A stretch of DNA of 64,000 nucleotides from UBA922 sp964565405 (GCA_964565405.1 CAZMEW010000004.1:1-64000), one strand, 5' to 3'. Shown: positions 1 to 8,536, counted from the stretch's first letter. Program-made: numbers and translations. The notes: generated by a model not told the origin, from the sequence alone.

Positions 1-355
1 CGCGAGCCCCAGGTTCGAGCGCTACATTCTGTGCAAGGTCTACTACCACACCATCTCGCATCCATATAATATCCAAGGGGAACCGCATATCACGCATCAC
101 AATCCCCTGCCTTCCATATAGAGAAAATGGAAAAATCATACCATCATATGGAGCAATTGTGTCCCGCTTCCCCAATCCTCGATACTGCTGATACATGGAT
201 TTAGCCACAAGAACATGAATCTCTGTCTCTCTAATACCAAGTGTGGCTTTGGACCAGTGAAGTCTAGTCCAAGCAAAGAGAAATATAGCTGCACTAAAAA
301 ATACAACCACAAACCATTTACTTATTTTTTTTGTTTTTGTAGTGTCTTTTTCCAT
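1..355 (-). CDS. DUF192 family membrane-anchored protein (partial, C-terminus off window)
   Basis: The gene starts with ATG at 355 and runs off the left edge, so only about 118 residues are visible. A lysine-rich start is followed by one hydrophobic segment (about residues 13-30), then an extracytoplasmic domain. The motifs YRGLGKRDTIAPYDGMIF and GIVMRDMRFPLDIIWM, followed by DGVVVDLAQNV, are characteristic of the DUF192 (COG1430) family, small secreted or anchored beta-rich proteins of unknown function. It starts 10 bases after the stop of the upstream WecA-like gene, so it is probably the last visible gene of the operon that begins at 4561. The family call is firm; the biochemical role is unknown. 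Confidence 0.8.
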   Translation of the reverse strand, partial: MEKDTTKTKKISKWFVVVFFSAAIFLFAWTRLHWSKATLGIRETEIHVLVAKSMYQQYRGLGKRDTIAPYDGMIFPFSLYGRQGIVMRDMRFPLDIIWMRDGVVVDLAQNVALEPGAR

Positions 356-365
356 ATTACCAATA

Positions 366-1430
366 TTAGCGTACTGCCTCACGCTTTGAAAGCCAAAGAC
401 CAATCAAAAGCATAAGTACAAATAAAAATGAAAGTGCGATTAATCGATGTTCGGCTTGCAAGAAAAGTGCAGTCATTCCAAATAATGACGAAATGGCGTA
501 GAGCAATAGCACCGCCTGCCGATGACTCAATCCTGACTCCAACAGACGATAATGCAGATGTTCACGATCCCCCATGTAGACAGGTTTACCTTTTCGCAAC
601 CGCATTACAATCACACGAAGTACATCAACCATGGGAATCCCGACAACCATGATTGTAACAGCGATTTTACTATTCGACATAAGTGCAAGACACCCGAGAA
701 TAAATCCAGTCATGAGACTACCACCTTCACCCAAAAATATTTTCGCGGGATTAAAATTCCAAATAAGAAATCCGAGACAGGCACCAACAAATATAATTGA
801 AAGAGCGGCAGTACCAGGATCATACCACGCCGGTTGAAGGGATAGAAGATAGATAACGATTGCAGCAATCGCCACAATACCCGTCACCAACCCATCCAAC
901 CCATCCAAAAATTTGGTAGTAAACATCATACCAAAAAGCCACAAAAACACGAGTATATCTGCAAGCCACACAATATTCATCAATCCTCCGATATGTAATT
1001 GAAATTGTGATAAATCAATTATTCCACCAAACGGGTTAGAGATAATATGTGGACCGATTCCTGCGATGATTACCGCAATACAGGCAAGAACCGGGGAAAT
1101 AATTTGATATCTGGGGCGAAGCGTATATTTATCATCAATAATTCCACCAATCATAAGAATTGTTGATCCAATAAACATACCAAAGATAGTGGGTAATTCA
1201 AAGAGACTATCTCGACTATATCCCATGGTCAAAAGAAAAATAGTAATAAAAAAAGTAAAATACAATGCTAACCCCCCACCCAAAGCAATTGACCTCTTAT
1301 GAATTTTACGTGATGCTTCTTTTGGCGCTCGATCAATAATCCCAAACCTAAGCATAACAAAACGAGTCATACCGGTCATAACAACCGATATACCAAAAGC
1401 AAGTATAAAAAAAATAAGATACGCATTCAT
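366..1430 (-). CDS. WecA/MraY-family phosphoglycosyltransferase (glycosyltransferase 4)
   Basis: A polytopic membrane protein of 354 residues with about ten hydrophobic segments. Family members move a phospho-sugar from a UDP-sugar onto undecaprenyl phosphate at the inner face of the membrane. Visible motifs are IGGIIDD (about residues 95-101, the first Asp-rich loop), TTKFLDGLDGLVTG (second Asp motif), the GEGGS loop, and the DREHLHYRLL loop that corresponds to the HxHH-like motif of WecA/TagO. The last motif favours the WecA/TagO branch over MraY. Three bases separate it from the upstream Clp gene, so they are co-transcribed. The sugar substrate cannot be told from sequence; a role starting a surface polysaccharide or teichoic-acid-like polymer is an inference. 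Confidence 0.85.
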   Translation of the reverse strand: MNAYLIFFILAFGISVVMTGMTRFVMLRFGIIDRAPKEASRKIHKRSIALGGGLALYFTFFITIFLLTMGYSRDSLFELPTIFGMFIGSTILMIGGIIDDKYTLRPRYQIISPVLACIAVIIAGIGPHIISNPFGGIIDLSQFQLHIGGLMNIVWLADILVFLWLFGMMFTTKFLDGLDGLVTGIVAIAAIVIYLLSLQPAWYDPGTAALSIIFVGACLGFLIWNFNPAKIFLGEGGSLMTGFILGCLALMSNSKIAVTIMVVGIPMVDVLRVIVMRLRKGKPVYMGDREHLHYRLLESGLSHRQAVLLLYAISSLFGMTALFLQAEHRLIALSFLFVLMLLIGLWLSKREAVR

Positions 1431-1433
1431 AGG

Positions 1434-4202
1434 TTATCGCGATGCTTTTTCCACCCGAAGAGAAAGTCCTTCTCCTAATACTACCACATCCCGACGTTGC
1501 AACTCTCCTTTGAGAACTAAATTGGCAAGTCCATTCTCCACTCGATCCTGAATAGCTCGACGCATAGGACGTGCTCCAAATTCAGGATCGAATCCCACAC
1601 GTGCCAACTCACTGAGAGCTGCATCTTCAATCTCAAATCCGACCCCCTTCACTTCAAGATCTTTTGCAACCTGTTTCAACATCAATTTTGCGATTTGCTT
1701 GATTTCTTCAGACTGAAGTGGACGAAACAAGACAATCCCGTCAAAACGGTTCAGAAATTCTGGACGGTAATAATTTTTGAGCTCACTGCGTATTAACTCT
1801 TCGCGAATATCCACTAATTCAACCCCAGCTTTGATACGATCAGCTACATACTGTGTGCCAGCGTTTGATGTTGAAATAATAATCGTATTCGTAAAATCTA
1901 CGACTCTTCCGGTACTATCAGTCAATCGCCCATCATCGAGCACCTGTAGAAATAAATTCAAAATATTAGGGTCAGCCTTTTCAAGCTCATCAAGCAAGAC
2001 TAGAGAAAACGGATTTTGTTTTACTGCTTCAGTAAGTATCCCCGAACCTTGTACCCCATTCTGCCCGATCAGTCGATAAATCGCACTAGTATCTTGATAT
2101 TCACTCATGTCGATTCGAATCATACGATTTTCCCCACCGAAATAGACACGTGCAATTGTCTTTGCAAGCTCAGTTTTTCCGACTCCAGTCGGACCAAGAA
2201 ATAGAAAGCTCGCAATCGGTCGTGAATTTGACCTGATATCAGCTCGAGCACGGCGAAGTGCGTTTGCAACAAGCGCCACTGCCTCTGATTGCCCAATAAC
2301 TTGCGTATGCATCTCTTCTTCAAGCTTCAACAATTTTTCAGATTCTGATTGAGTAATATTTGCAGCAGGAACTCCAGTTTTTTGTGCAACGACCACACCT
2401 ACATCATCTGCTGATACCAGACTATGTTCACCATGTACACTACGCGCATAACTGCCTGCCTCAGACATAAGAGAGAGGGCGCTCTCCGGTAAATTTCGAT
2501 CTGTAAAAAATTTATGTGCAAGTACCACAGATTTTTCAAGAGCATCGTAGGAAAAAAATACCCGTGTCTGATATTCAATCATTCCAGCTTTTGATTCAAG
2601 TGCTCGAATTGCCTGATTCGTATCCATCTCTCGAACATCGATTTTTGAGAAAACAGTACCAATTTCAGAATGTGCAATTGAGTGCGTATATGCTTCGGGC
2701 AAGCTAGTTGCAAACATTACAAATCGCTGACTCCGCAAGTATTCGGCAAGAGACTCTGAGACATCGATCCCTTTTCCATCTGAATCAGAAACTCCAATCA
2801 ATTCATGAATATTATCAATAAAAAGAATAATATTTCGCGCGCGCGTTACTTCATTCATAATACGAATCAATCGTTCTTGAGCCCCCGAAATCGTGGTTCC
2901 CGCCAAAAGTGAGGTAATGGAAAGTTGTACCATTCGTTTATCTTGAAGCAATTTTGGCACATCACCACGGATCATGCGTTCAACAATCCCCTCAACAATA
3001 GTGACCTTACCCACACCATGATCACCGACCAGCATGATATTTCTTCCCCCACCTTCAATGATACGGAATACTTCATCGATTTCCCGATCCCGCGCAACAC
3101 AGGTATCAATATCACCATACTTTGCAGCAATAGTAAGATCACGACTCAGTTGATTGAGGAGCGGCGTCGCAATCGCGGTCATCGCCCGATCCATTCCATG
3201 TCTAGAAACATTCGCTGTCGCACGCGAAAACAGACGATATTTTTCCTGCAAAGTTTCGCGCTGTCGCGCCCACTCAATTACATTATCGAGCTTGACCTTA
3301 TCTACCTCGAGATCATAAAGCATTTCCTGTATCTGTTCGCTTTGTTCTACAGCCATTTTAAAAAGTGTAGTCGCTCGAATAACCGGATCATGATTTGTTC
3401 GTGTAACAAAATAAGCAGAAAAAATAATATTTTCGGCTTCGGGAGAAAAAATGGGTGAAAAACGTTTTGGATTTTTACCACCGAGCATTTTCCCGACCGC
3501 TGCCTGGAGTGCGTTGACTGGAATATTAAGCCTAATGCAGATACCACGCACACTTTCATCAATTAGAAGCGCATGGACCATGTGAAGCGCCATAATATGA
3601 GTATGTCCGAACGCACGTGCGGTCTCAAAACTACGCTCAATAACACTTCGCGACTCAGAAGAAAGATATTTTGAAATATCCAAATATTTTTTATGAGGCA
3701 TAGCGCGTACGCTTTGCCACGAGGTGTTTACAATCTGTGCAGTTTTAGTTTCGGTAGATTCCAGGTGTATCCCATGATAGACAAAACGTGGCGTCGGTGT
3801 TCTTCCAACAAGCACTCGATACCAGATATAGAGAAGTGCCACACATCCAACCCATATTAATATTCGACTCTGATCTCCCCCTGTCTGTGTAAACCAAAAA
3901 TGTAATTGGGTGATATTTTCAATTTTATCCGCTGTATATACGAGGTAAAAAAAGCCAGCACCACAAGCAAGTGCCACAATAAGAGCACCGACAATTCTAA
4001 AAATGTTGAGCACCTTACGCGCCTTTCGAAGCTTAATCTCATACGCAGTATACTGTTCTCCAAAATACACAAAAGTGTCACGATCAAGAACTCCCTGAAT
4101 AAGCCCACGGCATTCAGGACACGTATGTCCTTTTTCCTTTCCACTACCGCCGCATACACTACAAACAAGAACTGGTAATTGTTCGGCTTTTGAAAAAAGC
4201 AT
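1434..4202 (-). CDS. Membrane-anchored Clp-type AAA+ ATPase with N-terminal zinc ribbon
   Basis: A 922-residue protein. Residues about 14-32 hold CSVCGGSG and CPEC, a DnaJ-like CxxCxGxG zinc-ribbon pattern. Two hydrophobic segments follow (about 67-90 and 113-130), then a Clp N-domain (about 180-320) and two AAA+ domains. Domain 2 is intact: GPTGVGKTE (about 669-677), LLDELEKAD and SNAG. Domain 1 is degenerate: the Walker A reads GDHGVGKV, with Val where Thr/Ser binds magnesium, and the Walker B reads LFIDNIHEL, with Asn for the catalytic Glu. There is no long middle coiled coil, and the segment after SNAG has no (V/I)G(F/L) loop of the ClpP-docking type. I infer a membrane-tethered unfoldase or disaggregase, probably not working with ClpP. 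It follows a 117-residue membrane protein with a 5-base gap. Confidence 0.85.
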   Translation of the reverse strand: MLFSKAEQLPVLVCSVCGGSGKEKGHTCPECRGLIQGVLDRDTFVYFGEQYTAYEIKLRKARKVLNIFRIVGALIVALACGAGFFYLVYTADKIENITQLHFWFTQTGGDQSRILIWVGCVALLYIWYRVLVGRTPTPRFVYHGIHLESTETKTAQIVNTSWQSVRAMPHKKYLDISKYLSSESRSVIERSFETARAFGHTHIMALHMVHALLIDESVRGICIRLNIPVNALQAAVGKMLGGKNPKRFSPIFSPEAENIIFSAYFVTRTNHDPVIRATTLFKMAVEQSEQIQEMLYDLEVDKVKLDNVIEWARQRETLQEKYRLFSRATANVSRHGMDRAMTAIATPLLNQLSRDLTIAAKYGDIDTCVARDREIDEVFRIIEGGGRNIMLVGDHGVGKVTIVEGIVERMIRGDVPKLLQDKRMVQLSITSLLAGTTISGAQERLIRIMNEVTRARNIILFIDNIHELIGVSDSDGKGIDVSESLAEYLRSQRFVMFATSLPEAYTHSIAHSEIGTVFSKIDVREMDTNQAIRALESKAGMIEYQTRVFFSYDALEKSVVLAHKFFTDRNLPESALSLMSEAGSYARSVHGEHSLVSADDVGVVVAQKTGVPAANITQSESEKLLKLEEEMHTQVIGQSEAVALVANALRRARADIRSNSRPIASFLFLGPTGVGKTELAKTIARVYFGGENRMIRIDMSEYQDTSAIYRLIGQNGVQGSGILTEAVKQNPFSLVLLDELEKADPNILNLFLQVLDDGRLTDSTGRVVDFTNTIIISTSNAGTQYVADRIKAGVELVDIREELIRSELKNYYRPEFLNRFDGIVLFRPLQSEEIKQIAKLMLKQVAKDLEVKGVGFEIEDAALSELARVGFDPEFGARPMRRAIQDRVENGLANLVLKGELQRRDVVVLGEGLSLRVEKASR

Positions 4203-4207
4203 AGATA

Positions 4208-4561
4208 TTAACTAGCTGATCTGATAATCATATATACAATTACAATGGGTAAGAGTATCCAAAGAGTAAAGACAATAAGAGAAAACATGACCCAAATAAT
4301 AAGTAAAATAGATCGTATAATTACATTTGCGAAACGCACAAAAAAACTAACCAATCGTCCCTGCCAATCGTATTGACCGAACATAGGGACAAAAATATTC
4401 TGTAGCCATAATCCAGGAGCAAATTGTAGGTTACCAGTTGCGACGAGACGTGCTGCAAACTGTGCCGCACGCTTGAGTCCACTCGTATACCACCACACCG
4501 GTGCCCACAAGAAATCAACAAGAAATTCGAGAGTCAGACGTTGTAAAATAAGAAGCCACAT
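4208..4561 (-). CDS. Hypothetical membrane protein, first gene of the Clp/WecA-like operon
   Basis: A 117-residue protein with two hydrophobic stretches, one near residues 5-30 and a strong one at about 78-112. A central part (KRAAQFAARLVATGNLQFAP) lies between them. I do not recognise a named family. Its stop is 5 bases before the start of the membrane-anchored Clp ATPase, and an extended -10 element (4581-4589) lies just upstream of its start, so it seems to open the operon. An accessory role to the Clp protein in the membrane is possible but is inferred only from position. Confidence 0.65.
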   Translation of the reverse strand: MWLLILQRLTLEFLVDFLWAPVWWYTSGLKRAAQFAARLVATGNLQFAPGLWLQNIFVPMFGQYDWQGRLVSFFVRFANVIIRSILLIIWVMFSLIVFTLWILLPIVIVYMIIRSAS

Positions 4562-4580
4562 AATACTATTTATTGCGAAT

Positions 4581-4589
4581 AGTATATCA
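4581..4589 (-). promoter_or_regulatory. Extended -10 promoter element for the 4561 operon
   Basis: On the minus strand the bases read TGATATACT, an extended -10 (TG-N-TATACT). The predicted transcription start falls about 13 bases before the ATG at 4561. No good -35 was seen, as is usual for extended -10 promoters. Confidence 0.4.
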
Positions 4590-4611
4590 TACTAATTAGG
4601 GTAAATAGAAA

Positions 4612-4700
4612 TAAATAGAATTTTAAGCAAAAAGGCAAAAGTAAAAGATAAAAAGAATATAGATTCATGATTTATTTTTACTTTTTACTTAAATTTTATG
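4612..4700 (-). repeat. AT-rich hairpin repeat, family B (CTTTTTACTTTT type)
   Basis: Two imperfectly complementary arms built of AAAGTAAAAAG/CTTTTTACTTTT words, lying between the ftsL-like gene and the promoter of the 4561 operon. The same word family lies at 13852-13889 and 53332-53406. This copy is about 50 bases away from the nearest start codon, unlike the others. Confidence 0.5.
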
Positions 4701-4707
4701 AAAAATA

Positions 4708-4734
4708 AAAAATTTCCGAATTACGGAAATTTTT
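4708..4734 (-). terminator. Rho-independent terminator of the mraZ-rsmH-ftsL operon
   Basis: A perfect 11-base stem (AAAAATTTCCG and its complement) with a 5-base loop, followed on the minus strand by TTTATTTTT. It lies 17 bases after the stop of the ftsL-like gene. Confidence 0.7.
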
Positions 4735-4751
4735 GATAGACAAAAAAATGA

Positions 4752-5096
4752 TTACTGCCTTGCTACCTCGTTTGGTCCTACAGAAATATACTCAGCATTG
4801 GTTACCTGCTCGAATTCATCATTTGCGATACGTTCACGAATCGTTTTGATTGACGTATGTTCGGCAATAGCGACATCAAGAGTGCGTGTTTCACGTTCAA
4901 GTGAAGAAACTTTTCTCTCAAAATCAGAAATTACATATCCTTTCGAAGAAACGGTATTAACTTGCCAGATATAAAGAACACCGAAACCAAACATCGCAAT
5001 CGAGAGAAATGATCGGAATGTTCTCCCCAGAATAAGGCGCCTAAAGCCCTCTCGTCTATCTTTCATGGTTATTTTTTTTCTGACGTATGGATTCAT
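4752..5096 (-). CDS. FtsL-like small septum protein
   Basis: A 114-residue bitopic protein: a basic N-terminus, one membrane segment (about residues 27-46), then a predicted coiled coil (FERKVSSLERETRTLDVAI). This is the FtsL/DivIC architecture, and the position directly after rsmH is where ftsL lies in division and cell wall clusters. The start codon overlaps the rsmH stop as ATGA, so translation is probably coupled. FtsL sequences diverge strongly, so the call rests on topology and synteny. No ftsI or mraY follows; a terminator ends the operon here. Confidence 0.65.
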   Translation of the reverse strand: MNPYVRKKITMKDRREGFRRLILGRTFRSFLSIAMFGFGVLYIWQVNTVSSKGYVISDFERKVSSLERETRTLDVAIAEHTSIKTIRERIANDEFEQVTNAEYISVGPNEVARQ

Positions 5097-6037
5097 AATT
5101 TCTGTATAACTCGCAATTTTGCTGATCGCGCACGAGGATTGGTACCGTATTCCTCCTCTCCTGCGACAATCGGTTTTTTAGTAATAATAGTAAAATGTTT
5201 TCCTGAATGTTTTTTGAAATAATGCTTCACAATTCGATCTTCGAGCGAATGAAAGCTAATAACTGCGAGTATTCCGTGTGGAGCAAGCACCTCAAGGGCT
5301 TGAGGTAGCACTCTCTCAATAACTCCAAGCTCGTCATTGACTGCAATACGAAGCGCCTGGAATACTTTTGTTGCTGGATGCAATCCCCCAACCCAGGGCA
5401 CCTCTTTATCAGTTTTCAATTTCTTTCGATACACCTGCAAAACAATTTCCACGAGATCACCCACAGTTGTAATATCTTTCTCCCGTCGTACATCAACAAT
5501 ATGTTCTGCAATTTCCCGAGATAATCTTTCTTCACCATAAAGTTTGAAGGTATCTTCAAGCTCTGTCGCTGAAGCAGAGGTAAGAAATTGGGCAGCAGTC
5601 AACCGTGCACCATTCTCTCTCGTGTCATACCGCATATCAAGCACCTCAAGCGTATTTTGGAAGCTGAATCCACGTTTTCGCTCTTCAAACTGAGGACTTG
5701 ACCAGCCAAGATCGATAAGAATGCCATCTACCGGACCAAAATTATTCTCAGTAACAATACGGGCTAGATGTTCAAAATTCTCACGCGCATAGACCACCCG
5801 ATCACCGAATCGATGCAAAAAATTCTTTGCGCGAAGTATTGCTTCGGCATCAGCATCAATTCCAAGTACTCGACCCGTAGAGCCAGTTGCCTCGAGTATC
5901 TTCTCTGTGTGTCCAGCATCTCCCAGTGTGCAGTCAATAATATTTTTACCAGGCGCCAATTGAAGTACATGAAGCACTTCTTGCAGAAGGACTGGAATAT
6001 GCCTGCCTGGCGTAGTTTTAACGAAGTCAGCTCTCAT
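5093..6037 (-). CDS. rsmH: 16S rRNA (cytosine-1402 N4) methyltransferase RsmH
   Basis: The 314-residue length is normal for RsmH (MraW). It uses S-adenosylmethionine to methylate the ribosomal P-site region of 16S rRNA. Visible landmarks are HIPVLLQEVL at the N-terminus, the SAM-binding IDCTLGDAGHTEKIL, GIDADAEAI, DGILIDLGWSSPQ, and the C-terminal ISFHSLEDRIVKHYF with NPRARSAKLRV. Its start overlaps the mraZ stop by four bases and its own stop overlaps the ftsL-like start the same way, so the three genes form a tightly coupled operon. Confidence 0.95.
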   Translation of the reverse strand: MRADFVKTTPGRHIPVLLQEVLHVLQLAPGKNIIDCTLGDAGHTEKILEATGSTGRVLGIDADAEAILRAKNFLHRFGDRVVYARENFEHLARIVTENNFGPVDGILIDLGWSSPQFEERKRGFSFQNTLEVLDMRYDTRENGARLTAAQFLTSASATELEDTFKLYGEERLSREIAEHIVDVRREKDITTVGDLVEIVLQVYRKKLKTDKEVPWVGGLHPATKVFQALRIAVNDELGVIERVLPQALEVLAPHGILAVISFHSLEDRIVKHYFKKHSGKHFTIITKKPIVAGEEEYGTNPRARSAKLRVIQKL

Positions 6038-6465
6038 ACACCCAGATTACCCATCTGTTCAGCAATAGTCGTACTCTCTGCTTCGCTCGAAGTGGTATAG
6101 GACTTCCATTTTTCCTCATCCCATATTTCAAGACGAGTGTAGAGTCCTGCAATCACGACTGATTTACTGAGACCAGCAAACGTCCGCAGATACGGAGGGA
6201 GAATAATACGCCCCTGTGTATCCACTTCGACATCCATTGCTCCTGCAAGCATCAGTCGCGCAAATGCCCGGCTATTTGCCTGAGAAAATGGTAATTGCGC
6301 CAGTTTTTCCGCGAGTTTTTCCCATTCTGCCTTAGTGTACAAAAAAAGGCAGTTATCGAGTCCTCGGGTAACTACAGCGCCCTGTGAAAGATCAGCCCGA
6401 AATTTCTTGGGTATTGCAAGGCGACCTTTCTCATCTAAATTGTGGCTATATTCACCTATAAACAT
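6034..6465 (-). CDS. mraZ: Transcriptional regulator MraZ
   Basis: 143 residues, the normal length, with two AbrB-like (SpoVT fold) repeats: FIGEYSHNLDEKGRLAIPKKF near the start and a second one around DVEVDTQGRIILPPYLR. MraZ binds GTGG-type repeats upstream of its own operon and represses the division and cell wall cluster. It is the first gene of the operon. GTGG words spaced ten bases apart lie about 70 bases upstream (6531-6550) and fit an autoregulatory operator. Confidence 0.93.
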   Translation of the reverse strand: MFIGEYSHNLDEKGRLAIPKKFRADLSQGAVVTRGLDNCLFLYTKAEWEKLAEKLAQLPFSQANSRAFARLMLAGAMDVEVDTQGRIILPPYLRTFAGLSKSVVIAGLYTRLEIWDEEKWKSYTTSSEAESTTIAEQMGNLGV

Positions 6466-6530
6466 ATAGACTGAAGCCGGGTAAGAGTTATACAGACAAG
6501 CATGGCGTATTACTCTCTAGATGAGGAAAT

Positions 6531-6550
6531 TCCCCACAATTCACCACTAA
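6531..6550 (-). promoter_or_regulatory. Candidate MraZ operator (GTGG repeats)
   Basis: On the minus strand the sequence reads TTAGTGGTGAATTGTGGGG: two GTGG words with a ten-base period. Further GTGG words lie upstream (AGGTGG and AAAGTGG on the minus strand, within about 6560-6601). MraZ is known to bind direct GTGG-like repeats with about ten-base spacing; the assignment here is by similarity and position. Confidence 0.4.
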
Positions 6551-6609
6551 GCTACATTTTACACCACCTAATACCCCCTTACAACCCTAGTTATCCACTT
6601 TGTGTGCAT

Positions 6610-6635
6610 AAAAAAGCCCCTATAGGGACTTTTTT
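6610..6635 (-). terminator. Rho-independent terminator after the 6663-7121 gene
   Basis: The stem AAAAAAGUCCC/GGGGCUUUUUU (one G-U pair, UAUA loop) reads as a terminator on the minus strand, about 27 bases after the stop at 6663. It separates this gene from the mraZ promoter. Confidence 0.65.
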
Positions 6636-6662
6636 ATATAAAAATTGAATTTATTATTTTAA

Positions 6663-7121
6663 TCAATATCCTCCCAACTCAGTAAGAGTATCTTCCCATT
6701 GCCACGGCATACTTAGATTGTATACATATGCCGGCACCGCACCCGACTTCTTCGTCTCATAAACACACAAAGCATATATACGACGAATAATCTTAACCTT
6801 TGTCTCAGAATTAAGTAGATTTTTAACTACATTTTGATTTTCTTGAACTGTTCGACGTAACTCTGGTGTTTCCAACACTATTTTGCCGAGCAATTTTGAA
6901 ACAAGTAAAACTGTTGGCTCATGTTGAAATTTAAATGGTTCGGCTCTATGATAAAATTGTTGGAGATATTGCTGCAGTTCATTGACCGTGTATTTAAAAC
7001 TTTCAGATTCCAAAAATGCATCAAATCGCTCATCAGAAGAAAGTGATTCAAACCACTCGTCAATTTTTTCCACCTCAGGCTGTGATTCTTTCCATTCTTG
7101 TCGACGTCTTTCCCAAGACAT
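6663..7121 (-). CDS. Hypothetical protein, 152 aa
   Basis: A soluble, charged, mostly helical protein with no membrane segment or signal peptide. It begins MSWERRRQEWKESQPEVEKI and is rich in Glu, Gln and Lys. I recognise no family or catalytic motif. It follows uvrC on the same strand after a 132-base gap filled by an AT-rich hairpin repeat that ends directly at its start codon. A terminator follows at 6610-6635. Confidence 0.65.
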   Translation of the reverse strand: MSWERRRQEWKESQPEVEKIDEWFESLSSDERFDAFLESESFKYTVNELQQYLQQFYHRAEPFKFQHEPTVLLVSKLLGKIVLETPELRRTVQENQNVVKNLLNSETKVKIIRRIYALCVYETKKSGAVPAYVYNLSMPWQWEDTLTELGGY

Positions 7122-7253
7122 ACAATAAAATTTAAAACTTAAAATTCAAAGCTCAAAATTATAACTTAAATCTAAAAACCTCACTACTGCAATTAGTTTT
7201 GAACTTTGAGTTATAGTTTTGCATTTTGAGGTTTAAGTTTTGAGTTGTTCTGC
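7122..7253 (-). repeat. AT-rich hairpin repeat, family A (TTTTGAACTTTGAATTTT type)
   Basis: The whole gap between uvrC and the downstream gene is an imperfect palindrome of TTTTGA/CTTTGA/TTTTAAG words and their complements. On the minus strand the distal arm reads TTTTGAGCTTTGAATTTTAA and runs to within a few bases of the ATG at 7121. Related copies lie at 13570-13608, 33408-33500 and 39090-39118. Confidence 0.6.
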
Positions 7254-8501
7254 CTATCCAATCTTCCTCAATTTTCTTTGATACGTAATTGCAAAACGAT
7301 GGGCTTCGTCTCGAACTCGAATTAATAGTTCTCGATGTTGATCTACCCATTTCACAAATTCAGAATCTTTATTTCCTAAAATAAAATCATTTCGCTTGCG
7401 TTCAGGTCCTTTTGCAATACCAACAATTGGAATAAATATTCCCAATCTTGTAACTACCTCTTTCGCTCGATTAACCTGTGGTAGTCCTCCATCGATAAGA
7501 ATGACCGTTGACCTCTCCCACTCATCATGCTTGAATCTTCGCACCAATACTTCTTCGAGACAATCGACATCGCTCTGACCTTCTACCGTCCTAATCTTGA
7601 ATTTTCGATATGAATGTTTGATCGGTCCTTCGGCATCAAATACAACCATACTCCCCACTTTACCAGTTTTCCCAAGATTAGAGATATCATATCCTTCTAC
7701 CCGAACTTTCTCTTCATTATTTTTCTGGTATAAATCAGCAAAAAAATCTTTATTAATAAGTGCAATATCCTGGATTCGAGCAAGCGCGTGTAATTGATTA
7801 CGGAGCCTGGCTGCCTCTTCAAATTGCTCTCTCCTCGCTGCTTTCGCCATTTGAGTTTCAAAAGATTTGATCAATTTTTTCTTTCCACCAGACAAAAAGG
7901 TAATCAAAGGTCGTATTACTTTTCTCCGATATTCAGTGCTCGTTATCTCTCCCGTGCACACACCGAGACACTGACCCATTTGACGGTATAGACACGGACG
8001 CTTTGCATGTGGAGTACAAGTAGAAATAAAAAACAATCGGCGAAGCAATTTCATAGTTACTCGAGCATTAAGTCCCGGATATGGTCCTGAAATATGGAGA
8101 AAATCTTTTTTGATTTCATCCATGGTCAATCGGGCATACTCGTGTTCCCGCATGGTATGCACCTGAGGATACTGCTCGTTCGTAATCATAATATAGTTCC
8201 AACTTTTGTCGTCTTTCCCTTCTACATTATAAATCGGCTGAAACTTCTTGATATATACAGACTCCAAAATTACTGCTTCAAGCACTGAATCAGTTTGGAT
8301 ATATTTAATATGTGCGACTTCATGCATCATCTGTTCAATCGGACGGGGTGTTTTTGGTTTCAAAAAATAACTCCGGACTCTGCTTTTGAGCGATGTCGCC
8401 TTACCTACATATACCAATTCTTTTTTTTGATTATAAAACAAATATATACCCGGATTATGAGGAAGTTCGCTAAGTATGTTCTGTAATATTGCCGATGGCA
8501 T
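7254..8501 (-). CDS. uvrC: Excinuclease ABC subunit C, short form
   Basis: UvrC makes both incisions during nucleotide excision repair. The 415-residue protein has an N-terminal GIY-YIG nuclease (NPGIYLFY, LVYVGKA, SLKSRVRSYF), a UVR motif (about residues 210-245) and the RNase H-like C-terminal nuclease, with acidic residues in GYDISN and LIDGGLPQ and the conserved RDEAHRFA. It ends right after this domain (RKLRKIG), so the tandem helix-hairpin-helix tail of ordinary UvrC of about 600 residues is missing. Both catalytic centres look complete. uvrA and uvrB lie elsewhere in the window at 10749 and 29171. Confidence 0.93.
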   Translation of the reverse strand: MPSAILQNILSELPHNPGIYLFYNQKKELVYVGKATSLKSRVRSYFLKPKTPRPIEQMMHEVAHIKYIQTDSVLEAVILESVYIKKFQPIYNVEGKDDKSWNYIMITNEQYPQVHTMREHEYARLTMDEIKKDFLHISGPYPGLNARVTMKLLRRLFFISTCTPHAKRPCLYRQMGQCLGVCTGEITSTEYRRKVIRPLITFLSGGKKKLIKSFETQMAKAARREQFEEAARLRNQLHALARIQDIALINKDFFADLYQKNNEEKVRVEGYDISNLGKTGKVGSMVVFDAEGPIKHSYRKFKIRTVEGQSDVDCLEEVLVRRFKHDEWERSTVILIDGGLPQVNRAKEVVTRLGIFIPIVGIAKGPERKRNDFILGNKDSEFVKWVDQHRELLIRVRDEAHRFAITYQRKLRKIG

Positions 8502-8536
8502 AGTTCTTGTACGAGTATACCAGAAAAAAATGATAT

